A DNA stretch of 64,000 nucleotides from Chlorella sorokiniana (GCA_025917655.1 CP084612.1:434001-498000); one strand, 5' to 3'. Counted from the stretch's first letter, positions 10,325-21,593 are shown. The notes: generated by a model from the sequence alone, not told the origin. Numbers and translations are program-made.

Positions 10325-12543
10325 ATGCTGAGGGTTTTGGCGCCACGAACACAGTCGCTCTGTGCTGTGGAAGCATTTGGCAATGCTCTATTGCGCCAGT
10401 GCGAGCCCATATTGAGCTCACCACCTCACGAAAACGGCAGCAGCTCCGACAGGAAGCGGCTGGCGTCCTCAACTGCAGGCGCCGCCGCTGCTCCGCTCTG
10501 GCACTGGCAGCGCCGTTTGAGGACGTCGCACCCGGCAGCGTGCTGCGGCTGTCCCTTGCAGACACCGCGGCAGAGCTGGCCGTGGAGGCGGGCGAGCACG
10601 AAGCGATCGAGCTGTGGTCCAGCTCAGCACTGCGGGCGCAGCGCGGCGACAACCCTGCCCACGGCGGCGGCACGCTCGGTGCGCCCTTCCGGGTGCTGTT
10701 GTCCCGGCCCAGCGCCAGCCCAGCTCACCCTACGTGGCCTCGATCCCTTCCATTCAAAGCATTTTTCTGTCTCAGCCCTTGCTTGTGACATCCCCCGCTG
10801 TTCCTCTCGAGCCTCAGCTCCTTTCTGCCTCGGTCACGCTCACCCCCGCTGCCGCCGTTTCCTGCTCATCTCATGGCGCAGTGGAGGTGAGCGGCGGCGA
10901 CAGCCCCGCAGATGCCAGCGCCCCTGCCGAGCCCGTGCTGCTTGCTGCGCGTGCGCCCTCCCGCTTCCTCTCCATCGAGGCGGCCAGCGGCGGCGGGCGG
11001 GTGCATGTGGAGGTGGTGCAGGAGGGCAGCCTGCGCGTCGACAGCGGCGGCGGCGACATCTCGGTGCCCAAGGCGAGCCGTCAGGAAGGGGGCTGTACCG
11101 CGGCGCGGCCACACCACTCAGAGCCGCCGCCGCTGCTGCGCGAATGTCCAGCTGCTGCGCTTGCTGCTGCCAGGCCCCGAGCCAGCTCAGTTCTGTTCAC
11201 GCTCTATCGTCTGGGCCTGTTCAAATCTGTTTGATGTTCGTGGCTTGGTCGCCGCACCTCGGCTCACGTGCCTTTGACTGGCTGCCGCGGGTGCAGGTGA
11301 AAGCCGTGGAGGCGCACCTGCGCTCGGGCGGCGGCGCCATCACCGGCAGCGTGACGGGGGCGGAGGTGGCGCTGGACAGCGGCGGCGGCGCGGTGCAGCT
11401 GCGCAGCCTGGTGGGCAAGGCGGTGGCGGTGCGCAGCGGGCGGCCGGGCGGCGGCGGCGGTGGCGGCGCCATCACTCTGGGGGCCTGCTACGCCGACGCA
11501 CTGCAGCTCGACTCGGGTGACCCGCTTGTGCCGCCATGTGGCGATTTCCTCCTTGCCCTTCTGCCAGTCTGTGGGCGCAGCTGCTGCGTGTGCCAGTCGC
11601 TGGGCGCACCAGGAAATATGGGCGGGCAAAGGGGCTGGAAATCGGGGGCGGCAGCCAGGGGGTGCTCCTCACAGCATCTTGCCCCGCAGCCTCAACCCCG
11701 CCAGCGTTGGTCCTCCTCCTGCTCCTGCTCCTCCGCTCCCTCCCCCTCATCACGCGCGGTCTGCGCTTTGATGCGAACTGCAGGCGGCGGCCCCGTGCAT
11801 GTAACCACGATGGACTGCCGCGGTGGGCTGGCCGTGCTGTGCTCGGGCGGCGGCGCCGTGGCGGTGGACAGCCTGGACGGCAGCCTGCGCGTGGAGTCTG
11901 GCGGCGGCGCGGTGGCGGCGCAGCTGGCGGACGGCGCGGGCGGGTCAGCGTGGCCAGCGGCGGCGGCGACGTGCAGCTCTTCCTGTCGCCGGGGTGGCGG
12001 GGCAGCTGCGGGTGCGGGCGGCGGCCCGCGTGGCGGCGCGCCCGGCACGCTGCGGCTGGCGGAGATGCAGGATGATGGCTCCCTGCTCTTCCGCCTCCCG
12101 CTGGAAAGCGCCAGCGGCGTGGCAGCCATGAGCAGCGGCTTCGCCGCGGCGGCGGCGGCGGCGGCGGCGGCGGCAGGGGCGGGGGCAGGGGGCCGGGCGC
12201 GCCGCAACCCCCCCCCCGCCGCCCAGCCGGCTGCAGCGCGGCGGCGGCGCTGCGGGGGCCCGCCGCCGCCGGGCAACGCGGTCAGTCAGGCCGGAAGAGA
12301 GGCGGCGGCGGGGGCCGCCATCGAGATCGACGCAGGCACGGCTGGCAAGCATTGCCACGACCTCCGTGGTCGTGGCACGCGCTCCTGTCGTGCTGCCCAC
12401 CCCACTGTGTGCACCTCCCCCTGAACGAAGCCTCCCCACCTCCCCACTCCCGTGTTTGCGCCGCCCTGCACGCAGGCGGCAGCGGCACCCTCACCCTGAC
12501 GCAGCGCAGCTGGGCGGACGCGCTGCGCCAGCGCTGGAGCTGA
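10325..12543 (+). CDS. DUF4097 (FAM185A-like) protein, possibly mitochondrial
   Basis: The protein is built from repeated short beta-strand units with Ser-Gly-Gly-Gly turns (SGGGAITGSVTGAEVALDSGGG, read across 11320-11395, and VDSGGGDISVPK, SLRVESGGGAVAAQL). This is the pattern of DUF4097 putative-adhesin domains found in animal FAM185A and bacterial proteins; the biochemical role is unknown. The proposed start at 10325 (MLRVLAPRTQSL) is Arg-rich and lacks acidic residues, like a mitochondrial presequence. Clear exons are about 10870-11072, 11298-11517, 11782-12316 and 12475-12543. The intron after 11072 has a GC donor. The C-terminus is TLTLTQRSWADALRQRWS. The frame slips three times by one base (near 11945, 11995 and 12040) at C/G runs while the repeat pattern continues, so the deposited bases probably lack single nucleotides. 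Joins among the first exons (10325-10870) are uncertain. Confidence 0.75.
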
Positions 12544-12672
12544 AGCGGGCGGCACGCGCGCCTCCTGTGCTGCGCCAGCCCTGCGCGGCCGCTCTGAGAG
12601 CTGCCCCCTGCTCGCTGCACATAGCAGCACCTGGCGGAGGCTGGGTCGCCCGCTTCTCACGCTTTCAGACCG

Positions 12673-12677
12673 TGTAA
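12673..12677 (+). terminator. TGTAA polyadenylation signal for the DUF4097 gene
   Basis: TGTAA occurs 130 bases past the stop codon at 12543. Confidence 0.5.
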
Positions 12678-12989
12678 TGACAAAGCGGGATTGCGCAGGT
12701 GGCAATGGGCTGCAAGCTCTTCAGCAGGCACTGATGGCAGGCCGCCAGTCCCGCTGCAGCGGGCTTGGCAGGCCAACCGGCACAGCGGGCCACCCACCCT
12801 TGCGTGCAGCAGTAGCCTGCGATGTGGCCTTGGGCAATCAGCAACAGAGTCATTCAAGGTCTTCCCCATGTGCATGCGCATGACAACCGGTGTCGGCCAA
12901 CCACGCGCGACAGAGGACATGGGCCACATGGGCGGTGCCCGCCGCCCTGGCCCCCAACCCCGGGCCCCTGCGCTGGTGGAGGCGCTTCA
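12678..12989. other. Intergenic stretch, nothing recognised
   Basis: Short open frames exist on both strands but none shows conserved peptides, splice structure or start context that would support a gene. Confidence 0.5.
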
Positions 12990-13562
12990 TTAGGAAGCCG
13001 TGGGTTCATGAATGCACATGGTCCAAGTTGCGCAAACGGTGCATTGACACGTCCGCGGGGTCTTGCCTCTTGTGATGTATGTCCAGCAGTCCTCGGGGGC
13101 TCTTGAGGCCCCGTCGGCAGCCAGCTGCCGCCCAGTCAGACGCCGCCCCATGGTTCCCACCCCACGCCCTGCCCGCCCGCATCCAGAGTGCCTGCATTGG
13201 TGGCGATGGACCCATACCTTCGTGCTGCTGCCCGCTGTGCTGGGCCTGAGTGGTGCCAAGCACTGGCTGCGAAGCGCAGCTGCAGGCGGCGAGGCGGGCG
13301 CGCATGTGATGGTCCAGGGGCGCTTTATGCGGCATGACTGGCACCCCACCATCGTTGATTGACACGAGCGCCCTCCAATATGCAGCTCGTGCTCCTCTAG
13401 CACCGCAAAATTGCCTGCCTGCCTTACGCACCTCACCCGCAGCTTCCGAGAGCCGCTTCTCCCCAGTGGCGTTGTAGGGGGCCACGTTTGCAAAGCCAGC
13501 CCATCAACACGCACCAGGGAGGTGGGACTCGTTGCAAAGCAGCGCCGGAGCAGGGGAAACAT
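12990..13562 (-). CDS. Possible hypothetical protein with mitochondrial-like presequence
   Basis: A minus-strand frame starts at 13562 with MFPLLRRCFATSPTSLVRV, an Arg/Ser-rich, acid-free N-terminus ending in a FATS motif typical of mitochondrial presequences. In another frame just downstream lies a protein-like peptide, FANVAPYNATGEKRLSEAAG (near 13434-13493), followed by a possible GT donor. The two pieces could be joined by an unresolved intron or a one-base slip. The frame of the left part to 12990 has poor composition and may be non-coding. No family is recognised. This is a weak call kept because the N-terminus is suggestive. Confidence 0.25.
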   Translation of the reverse strand: MFPLLRRCFATSPTSLVRVDGLALQTWPPTTPLGRSGSRKLRVRCVRQAGNFAVLEEHELHIGGRSCQSTMVGCQSCRIKRPWTITCAPASPPAAALRSQCLAPLRPSTAGSSTKVWVHRHQCRHSGCGRAGRGVGTMGRRLTGRQLAADGASRAPEDCWTYITRGKTPRTCQCTVCATWTMCIHEPTAS

Positions 13563-14142
13563 TGCCTGCAGTGGCCACCTGAACCACACGCACGTCAGCT
13601 CCCTTGATCGTGGCGTGGGGAGGCTCTGCACTGTTCCATTACAGCTTGAGCACTGGGTAAACGATTGTGACGAGGCGACGTGGGCCCGAGCTGGTTCCTG
13701 CCCCGACCTAGTTCTGCGGTTCCTTCACAGAGGCCAGCGCGGCCCGTCTGGCGTCGCTGATCTTCATTCTATCGCCACCAGCAGGTGAGGTGCAACCGTG
13801 GGGCGGTGGGGACCTTGATCAAGGCCACCATCCTCCGGTGAGGCCCACAAAGGGCCTGGTGTGGCAACGCCGCGTGCCCATGGCCCCTCCCTCGCAGACA
13901 CAGGCGCTGGCCAGCTGCACACCGAGGGCTCGCAGGGGCTGCCAACGGGGGTCATGGTGCGGGTGATGCTCGTTCTCTTCCAGCACGCGTCTTGTATCTG
14001 GCCTGCCTGCCTCTCTCCATCTGGTTTCAAGGCAACCACGGGCATGCAGGCCCCCGCTGAGCCGCTGCACCGTACTCCTGCCGACCAGGTGCTCAGCGGC
14101 CGCCATGCCGCCCGCTTGCCAATGCTGTCCTGCAGGATGAGC

Positions 14143-17100
14143 CGGCCCCGCCGCATGGAGGGCTGCGGGATGCGCCCATGAAGGATGCACAGCCCAGGGA
14201 GGCAGTAGACGCTGCCGCTGCAGATCCAAAACCGATGGATGAGGAACCACCGCAGCAGACCGATGCGGGGCCAGCACCCAGCGAGGCCGCAGCGGCTGAA
14301 CAGCCCAACCAGCCTGCTGCTCCCGCCGCGCCTGCCAGCGTGCCGCTGGAGCAGGCTGAGCAGCCGGCTGCGCCTGCCAGCGTGCCGCCGCAGCAGGCCG
14401 AGCAGCCGGCTGCGCCTGCCGTAGGGCAGGAGGTCCAAGCAGAGGGCGAGGGGGCGAGGCGACGGAGCTGCCGCCGCCGTCCAGCGGCACCCGTGAGCCG
14501 CCGCCGGCGACAAACGTCGGGCCGCTCGAGGTGCCGGCAGCCGAGGCAGCGGTACCGCCTGCGCAGGCACCGCCGCCTGTGGAGGTGCCGCCGGCCGGCC
14601 AGCAGCCCGCCGACGGGGAGCCGGCAGCACCTGCAGTGCAGCCAGCCAAAGAAGAGGAGGAGCCGCGGCCGGACGCGGCCACCCAGGAGGACGAGGAAGT
14701 CGCCGCCGCGCTCTTCGACTTTGCGTCGGCGGCGGCGGCCGAGGCACCGCGCGAGCCGTCGCCGCCCCCCGCCCCCGCCTTTGTCGCCGCGGCGTTCGAG
14801 GGCGCGGCGGCGGCGCAGGCCGCGGCGGCGGCGCCGACCCTGCAGTTCCTGCAGCGGTACCGCGACGCCGACATGGCGCCGCTGCTGAGCCCGCGCAAGC
14901 GCCCGCAAGCCCAGCAAGGCGCTGGCAATGTATGAAGAGTTCTCAGGTGGGCGGGCGCCTGCTGGCCCAGGCATCATGCACCGCTGAGAGGCATCAGTCA
15001 CCCCGGGGGAGAGCGGGCAGGTGGACTTGACGCCATCCGGCGCCTTGGCCGCAACTGCCGCTCGCCTGCTGTGCGCGAAGAAGGGGGGGGGGGGCGCCCT
15101 GGCGGGAGGTGCGCGTGCATCCTTTGGGGGCGCATCTTTGCTTTCCGCTCTTATTTGCGGTGCCCAGCAACCGCAAGAGCTTGGGCTTCCCAGGCGAGGT
15201 TTTCGCGCCCCTGATGTGACCGCCGCGCTCGCCACGCTTCTCCACTCCGGCAGATGGAGAGTCCGATGGCGATGGCGGCGGCGGTGCCAAGCGCCAGACC
15301 AAGCGTGGCGGAGGGCGGCTGGGCGGCCGCGGCGGCCGCGGCAACGGCCGCGGCGGCTGGGCTGCCCCGGCGGCGCAGGCGGGCGGCGCCGCCGGCCTTG
15401 GCGTCCGCGGAGAGGTGTCCACCGCCGACAGCACTGGAGCGCACTGGCAGGCGGCGCTGGCGGCGGCGGCGCGCCGCCGTCGCTTGCGATGATGACCGCG
15501 GCGCCGCGGCTGCCCACGGCGCCGCCCCCATGCCCGACATCCTGCGCCAGCCTGTCAAGCGCTGTGCCATGCATGCGTACATCGCCCACCTGGTGCAGTA
15601 CCACCAGCAGCTGATGGCGGCGCAGCAGGGCGCCGTCGCCAAGCCGCCGCCAGGGCAGCCGGCTGACCTGGCGGCGCTGCTCTTGCAACAGCAGCAGCAG
15701 CAGCAGCAGCTGGACAGCGGCGTCGCGGGGCAGAACCCGCTGGCTGCCGCGCTTGCAGGGCTGGTGGGCGGCGGCAGCGGAGGCGGCGCGGGCCTTGCAG
15801 CGCTGGCGCCGCTGCTGCAAGGCGGCGCAGGCAGCGCGCTGGCTGCGCTGGCAGCTGGTGCTGGCCGCGGAAACCCGGGCCTCGCTATGCTGCTGCAGCA
15901 GCTTGCGCCGCAGCAAGCCCCGGCGGCGGCCGCGCGGCCCAACCTGGCAGGGCTCCCTCCGCAGCTGGCGGCGCTGCTGGGCGGCGCGCCCGGCGTGGGA
16001 GGCGGCCCTCTAGGCGCCCTGCAGGCGCAGGGGGCGCCCAAGCCGGGTTCGGCGGAGGCGCGGCATCGCTCCTGCAGCAGGCGGCGGCGCAGCAGGCGGC
16101 GGCGGCGGCGCAGCAGCAGCCGCAGGGCATTGCGGCCCAGCTGGCAGGTGGGTCCAACCCTGGGTGCCGCCATCCTGCGCATAATGCGCTCGCGCCAAGC
16201 CTGTTCGCCCCGTTGAACACATTCCATGTTTTTTAGAGAGCTTTTGATTGATTACTGCTCTCTTGGCCCCCACCCATCCACCCCTGCTCCTTGCGCCTTG
16301 CAGCCCTGCAAGCCGCACTGAGCGGCGGCCGGCTGGCGGGCGGCGACCAGCAGGCAGCTGCGCGGCAGCTGGGCGGCCTGCACAGCATGCTGGCGCAGGC
16401 GGGGGGCGGGCGAGCCACCCCCACCCTTCAGGTGAGCCGCCGCGCGAGGCCGGCCCTGCATCAGCCTGCCCTCGCCCCGCGCGCCCGTCGCGTGCCAAGC
16501 ACAGCAGCGCCTGTCGCTGCCGCGCTGCACGGCGGCACCCATCCCTGCTCTGTTGTGGGTGCTGCGCGCCCCTGGGGTGGAGCCCGCCGGTTGCCTGACC
16601 AGGGCCAGCCTTGCCTGTGTGGCTGCTGCCTGTGCAGAACCCGGCTCCGCCGCCGCACACCGCGGCGCCGCCGCCCGGCAGCAGCGCGCCCCGGGCCGCT
16701 TCTCCGACATGCTGCAGCAGCTGGTGGCCCTGCAGCAGCAGCAGCAGCAGCAGCAGCAGCGGCAGCAGCAGCCGGCGGCCATGGCCGGCGGCGTGGCGGC
16801 GGCTTCGCAGGGCGGGCAGCAGGCGCCGCCTGCGCAGCAGCTGGGCTTGCTGCTCAGCCAGCTGCAGCAGCGGCAGCAGCAGCAGCAGCAGCAGCTGAGC
16901 AGCCAGCCGGGAGGGCAGCAGGGGCAGGGTGGTCCCGGCGCTTCTGTCGGCATGCCCACCGACCTGCAAAGGATCCTTGAGGCGATGCAGGGCAAGGGCG
17001 GCGGCCCCGCCGCGCCACAGGCGCAGCAGCAGCCGCAACCCGCCGCAGCCAACGGCGCGCCTACGCCGCCTCCCGGCGCGGCTGGCGGCGGCGCGGGGGC

Positions 17101-18297
17101 GAGGGGCTGCTGGCCGCCACGCTGCAGAACCTGCTGCGATCGTCGGGCGGCCAGCCGCAGCAGGTGCTGCAGCTGCTGCAGCAGCTGCGCCAGCGGCAGA
17201 CCCCCAGCCCTAGCCCCTTCCCCGCCCAGCCAGGCGCCCCCGCCCGCCTCCCAGCCCGCACCCAAGCCCGCCAGCTTGGACCCGCCGCCAAGCAACCACG
17301 CAGCCAAGCCGGCTCAGGCGCCGGGAGCGGCAACGCAGAACGGCGGCGCCGCCCGCAGGCCTCTCCCAAGGCGCCCAAGGAGGGCGCCGACGGGCGGCAG
17401 CATGTCCAGCAGGAGCGGCCGGCGGCCGGCGACGCTGAGGCCGCTGCAGGGGCGCCGCCGGCGCCGGCGGCGCGGCTGCCCATGACGCGGCGCCGGCGGC
17501 CGCAGCGCCCGGGACGGGCCGCGCCGCCAGCCCCGCTGCCGCGGCTGCCCAGGCGCCCAACGGCAGGCAATCGGCGGCGAACGAGGCAGAGCAGGGCGGG
17601 GGCAATGCAGGGCCGGCCAGTCAGGCGGCGCCCGGCGAGGGCAGCGAGCGACAGGCGGCTGAGGCCGCGCAGGCGGGCGCGGCTGGCGCCGCCGATGGCT
17701 CCGCAGGGCCGGCCGCTTTCCAGCAGCGCCTGGCAGCGGCCATGGACCAGCTGCGCTCCCAGCTGGCGCAGCAGCAGCCGCCGAAGCAGGCGGAGGCTGC
17801 GGCGGCGGCGGCGGCGGGCGGCGCCTCGGGCACGTCCGCCCCGCTGCCGCCTGCCGCCGCCCAGCTGCAGAAGTCTGCGGTGATGCAGCAGCTGATGGCG
17901 CAGATGGCGCAGGCGCAGCAGGCGCAGCAGGGGCCGGGCTCGGAGCAGCCCGGTGCGGGCCCACCCGCCCAGCGCGGCCCGCTGCCCCCAGCTCGCCATG
18001 CTGGCGTCGCTGCCCAACGCGGAGGCGCTGCTGGCGGGCCTGCAGGTGAGCGGCGCCGGCGCGCTCCTGCAGCGTTGATGGGTGTGCAGCGGGCTGCGGT
18101 GGCTGGGGGGGCCACTTCCCGCCGCTGGCTGGCTAGCCAGAAGGGGCGTGGCGCCAGGGGTGTGGCGCCAGGGGTGTGGTGCCTCCTGCCGGGCGCCCCT
18201 CGGCTGCTGTCGGCACGGCGCCCTTGCTCTCAACGGCGGCTGTGGCCCCTTGCTGCCCGCAGAGCATGGGTCAAGCGCAGCAGAAGCCGCAGCAGTG
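14143..18297 (+). CDS. Gln/Ala/Pro-rich protein with RGG box and poly-Q, 5' end unresolved
   Basis: No family recognised. The first clear exon starts after CTGCAG at 14142 (DEPAPPHGGLRDAP) and runs through an acidic Pro/Ala/Glu region to LQFLQRYRDADMAPLLSP, a basic patch and MYEEFSG near 14945. The next exon (from about 15254) gives an acidic Asp/Gly run, an RGG-type segment (GGRLGGRGGRGNGRGG) and a conserved-looking block, MPDILRQPVKRCAMHAYIAH, near 15530-15590. After it come long Gln/Ala/Leu-rich tracts with poly-Q at about 15688-15710, 16733-16760 and 16876-16893. The last exon gives SMGQAQQKPQQ and a stop at 18297. The composition resembles transcription co-factors or RNA-binding scaffolds in the nucleus; that role is inference. 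Frame slips near 14450, 14905 and 15470 again need one base each. One or more upstream exons are probably missing from this model. Confidence 0.55.
14328..14411 (+). repeat. 42-bp tandem repeat inside the Gln/Pro-rich gene
   Basis: Two 42-base units (14328-14369 and 14370-14411) encode the 14-residue repeat APASVPxxQAEQPA. The unit length is a multiple of three, so it extends the protein without shifting frame. Confidence 0.85.
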
Positions 18298-18910
18298 ACG
18301 GGCGTGCCGGGAGGGAGCCTGCTGGGAGTGGCCGGGTTGCGGAGCGGAGCGGCGAAGCGTCTCAGCGGGCTGCCGGACGGGGCACCTCCTGCGCAGCAGC
18401 CACGCGTGCACTGCCTTTTGCCTGTGTGCCAGCGCCCTCGCAGACTGTATTGCCTGTGTTAGAGTTCAGGAGCTGCTGGCAGGCCAGGAAGCTGCCTGGG
18501 GCCGAGCGAACTGGGGTGGCCCAGCCCGCGCCCGCGCGGCCGCTGGCCCAGCGCACCAGTAGCTTGGCAGCCCACAGCAGTCCGGGAACTTTGGAGTGGA
18601 ATTGGCTGCTGGCATCTGGCTCTCACCCTGCACTCGTAGCGGCGCGCAGCATGGGCGCAGCGCATGGGCGACGGCAGCGGCGCTGGCAGCCAGTTAGGCT
18701 GAGGCAGCTGGGCCATGCATTATGCTGCATTCAACATTGCACACCATCACAGTAGCTTAGCGCGTGAAACACTTAAGGCGGTCGGCCCCTGCAGGCGTAC
18801 AGTTGAAATCCCCGTCCAAATACAATGGGCATTAGCATCGTGGCAAAAAGCTCTGATTGTCACTCTGAGGCTGCGCGGGCTTCGCCCCGTGGGGCTGGGG
18901 CAGTTCAGCA
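18298..18910. other. Intergenic stretch, nothing recognised
   Basis: This interval probably includes the 3' untranslated region of the Gln-rich gene. A short GC hairpin (GGGCTTCGCCC) occurs near 18878-18888. No gene is supported. Confidence 0.45.
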
Positions 18911-20217
18911 ATGGCTGGTGATTACAGTGCTCCGCTGCCGCAAGTCGGGCCCCGCGGTGAGCTTAATTTCGCCATGAGTGACTCTTTTGGGCTCTTGCGC
19001 CTCAAGCGTGCGCAAACCGCTTCGCCTGCTCACCTGCCGCCTTTACGTGTTCTTTCACAGGAGCAGGAGGGGCTGAGAGCGTCTCAGACCTGTTGTCTAG
19101 GTGCATCAGCAGCTTCAAGGCGCCCACACCGCGCGCCCTGGACACTACACTGGCCCTTGCGCCCTCCCTGGCCAGCCTCGCTGGAGCAGGCGGGACCGCC
19201 GAGCTCTCAGCAGGGGCTAACTGCGAGGGTGCGCAGCCCCAGCAGCCCCCACCCCGACCACCGCTGCCATTGAAAGGCTGTGCAGGGAGCTGGACCAGCA
19301 GCTGCCCGAGTGCGACATCGTGCCAGGCAAGCGGCGGCGCGGCGGCGGGCAGCGAGCGGTGCCGCTGCGTGATGCAGGCCCGTCCGCCAGCTGGCGCCCA
19401 TCCCCACGCACTCTGCTGGGGGGCCGGGGGCCGCTGTTCCGTTTGCGGGCTTGCCACTGTTGCTTTGCCGCCTGGTGTCAAGGTCGGCTCTGCAAAGATC
19501 CCACCGCCGTCATGCTGCAGTGCCTGGCGGCTATTTAGTCGTGCGGCGGCGTGTACCGGCGGCGCTGCAGCACGGCCACACCCGGCCCCCTGTCCCCCCA
19601 CAGCTCACAGCAGCAGCCAGGCGGTGCAGCCGCTGCTGAAGCCTGGGGCTGGGGGAAGGCCGGCGGCGAGGGAGGAGCAGCGGCGAGGGGGGAGGGCGGC
19701 GGCGGCGCTGCGCCCAGCGCGCAAGGGCCAGCAGCTGGCGCTGCCGACGCGTCGAGCTGGACCCCGGCCCTGGAGCAGCGGTACCAGGAGCAGCTGCAGC
19801 ACCTGCGCCTGGTGGCCGAGCTGCGGGGGCTGCTCCTTCATCGCCTGCTGGTGGCGCAGCAGCAGCTGCTGGCGTGGGCCGCCGCACGAGCGCCGCCGCC
19901 GCGGCCCGCCGCCCCTGCTGCACCGCCGCCCACGGGAGCCGCAGCGGTGGCTCCGCCTCCGCTTCCCCTCCAGGCGGCCGGGCGCTTCCGCCTCTGCTTC
20001 CCCTCCAGGCGGCCGGGCGCTTCCGACGCTGCTGCCGCAGGCCAGCTGCCCGCCGGCGCCCTCGCCGTCGTCGCCACACGAGGAGCAGGCGCCCGGGGGT
20101 GTGGCGGGCGACACGCTGGGAGGGTACGTGAGGGGGACAGTGAGAGCCGGGCGGAAGCTGGCGCTGACGTGGAATCCGGTGCACTCGCGGCACAAGGCCC
20201 TGCAGCTGCTCAGCTAG
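18911..20217 (+). CDS. Hypothetical protein with coiled-coil segment
   Basis: Unrecognised. A short first exon (MAGDYSAPLPQVGPR, 18911 to about 18956) is followed by a consensus GTGAGC donor. The second exon begins near 19064 and contains SVSDLLSRCISSFKAPTPRA and, in a shifted frame, a charged helix IERLCRELDQQLPECDIV followed by the basic patch PGKRRRGGG (near 19270-19350). A third region from about 19600 has a predicted helical stretch ALEQRYQEQLQHLRLVAELR and LLLHRLLVAQQQLLAW. The likely C-terminus is GRKLALTWNPVHSRHKALQL ending at 20217. The basic patch could be a nuclear signal. Exon joins and frame between these blocks are not resolved, and a 35-bp tandem repeat near the end would change frame if it were coding. 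Confidence 0.4.
19952..20021 (+). repeat. 35-bp tandem duplication
   Basis: Copies 19952-19986 and 19987-20021 differ at one base. Each contains CCCTCCAGGCGGCC, which resembles a splice acceptor. The period of 35 is not a multiple of three. Confidence 0.9.
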
Positions 20218-20881
20218 CGTTGCGTGCAGGCGGACTGCTGCAGGCAGGCTGCCTCCCGCCGGAGTCACTGGGCCTGCCTGCTGCAAGCGCTGTCGCCCGG
20301 CCGCGGGCCCGCCGCTCTTTCGTTTGCTTCCATCCCCTTCAAGACACGTTAACGCCGGAGGGGGCGCTGGCTTGCCATGATAGCTAACTCTCATGCTGCC
20401 AGGTTCTCCTCTGCCACTTAATTTGCTGCCAACACCCCAAAATCGGCACCCTGTTTCACTATGACCACCCATCAGACAGGCAAGCCATGCCGATGACCGC
20501 CCGCCTCCTAAACCCTACCTGTTGCCGTGACTGGCCCCCTGCTGCTTATCCCCCTCCCAGCACTCATCGTCCCGCCTGCAGCCCTGGCTTATCCACGCGG
20601 CTGCACGACTGCACTCACGTTTCATGTAATGCCATGCATTGCCGCTGCCCGATATCCCCCGCTGTCTCAATTTTCAACCGTATATATGAACGTTGCTGAC
20701 CGGGAAGGATAGGGCTGTGCGCCCTCCGGGCGCACAGACGATGTAATAGCACAGCACAGCCATGGCTGGCCAGCCCTCATGCCTCGACCGCCACTCTGCA
20801 ACCGTCACGGTGGGGGGGCCTTACTTGCCAAGGAAGATTCGCGGTGGCAGCGCAGTGGCAGTGACCGCGCTGCGCTCTTGA
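20218..20881. other. Mostly intergenic; contains a perfect GC hairpin
   Basis: No supported gene. TGTAA occurs at 20625 and 20742. A perfect stem-loop lies at 20715-20737 and is listed separately. Confidence 0.45.
20715..20737 (+). other. Perfect 10-bp GC stem-loop next to TGTAA
   Basis: The arms CTGTGCGCCC and GGGCGCACAG are exact reverse complements around the loop TCC. The poly(A) pentamer TGTAA follows five bases later at 20742-20746. It could be a 3'-end processing hairpin or the stem of a small RNA; the sequence does not decide. Confidence 0.5.
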
Positions 20882-21319
20882 TTGTGGCCAAGCATGGTGC
20901 GCTGCCGCTGCTGCATCCCTCCTCCTGCCGAAGGTGCTGCTGGCTGCTGCCCACACCCTGCCGGCTTGAGAGCTGCCACCCTGTTACAGGCACGCCGCTG
21001 CCCTTGCGTTGTGCTGCCACAGGCAGGCCATAGGGAAGCGGTAGAAGTGCTGCTGCAGCGCGAGGCCGACCCCGCCGCCGCCAACTGCAAGGGCCAGAGG
21101 GCGGCCGACCTGTGTGACGAGCCTGAGCTCAAACAGCTGCTGGTGGAGGCGCGAGCTCGATCGACAGTGTGTTCCCTTCCGTCTTCAGCAGGCTGCGGCT
21201 TGCCTGTGGTCGAAACACGCCTTGCCGTGGCAAGCCATTGGGAGCGGCAGCTATTACGCCGTGACGCTGTTGCATTGTTTTGCACCGACCTGGTTTGCTT
21301 GCTTTCCTGTGAACACTAA
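20882..21319 (+). CDS. Ankyrin-repeat fragment
   Basis: The stretch near 21025-21160 encodes GHREAVEVLLQREADPAAAN followed by CKGQRAADLCDEPELKQLLVE. This matches the second half of one ankyrin repeat and the start of the next (the G-H-x-E-x-V-x-x-L-L core, then the A-D-L-C-D turn). A CCACAG acceptor at about 21016-21021 suggests the exon starts there. Neither a full repeat array nor a clear first exon is visible, so this is either a small gene whose other exons I cannot place or the remains of a larger ankyrin gene. The frame continues to a stop at 21319 with unremarkable sequence. Confidence 0.3.
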   Translation: MWPSMVRCRCCIPPPAEGAAGCCPHPAGLRAATLLQARRCPCVVLPQAGHREAVEVLLQREADPAAANCKGQRAADLCDEPELKQLLVEARARSTVCSLPSSAGCGLPVVETRLAVASHWERQLLRRDAVALFCTDLVCLLSCEH

Positions 21320-21357
21320 GAACTGAGTCAGCACCAATGAAGGGTAAACAGTCTGAA

Positions 21358-21362
21358 TTACA
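21358..21362 (-). terminator. TGTAA polyadenylation signal for the P-loop ATPase gene
   Basis: TTACA on + (TGTAA on -) lies about 235 bases downstream of the ATPase stop at 21594. Confidence 0.4.
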
Positions 21363-21593
21363 GCCTGTGATACATTGCAGTGACATTTTGCATGAGATGG
21401 CACAAGGCATGTATGGCATGGCAAGACGCATGTTCTCTGCTGGTTGTTGACAAGGGGGTGCGCATCGTACCCACCGGTCATGCTCCTTTCCGCATTCCAT
21501 TGCACAAGATCAATGATAAGCTAACGTTCTTGGCATGCAGGTCCTCAGACTCGACGGAACACCAGGAATGTGGGGCCCAATCCTGCCCAAAAC

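Noticed and set aside
14093-15916. A 607-codon open frame on the minus strand opposite the Gln-rich gene
   Set aside because: Composition is Arg/Cys/Gly/Ala low complexity, as expected of the complement of GC-rich coding DNA. The plus strand has the coherent exons and splice sites.
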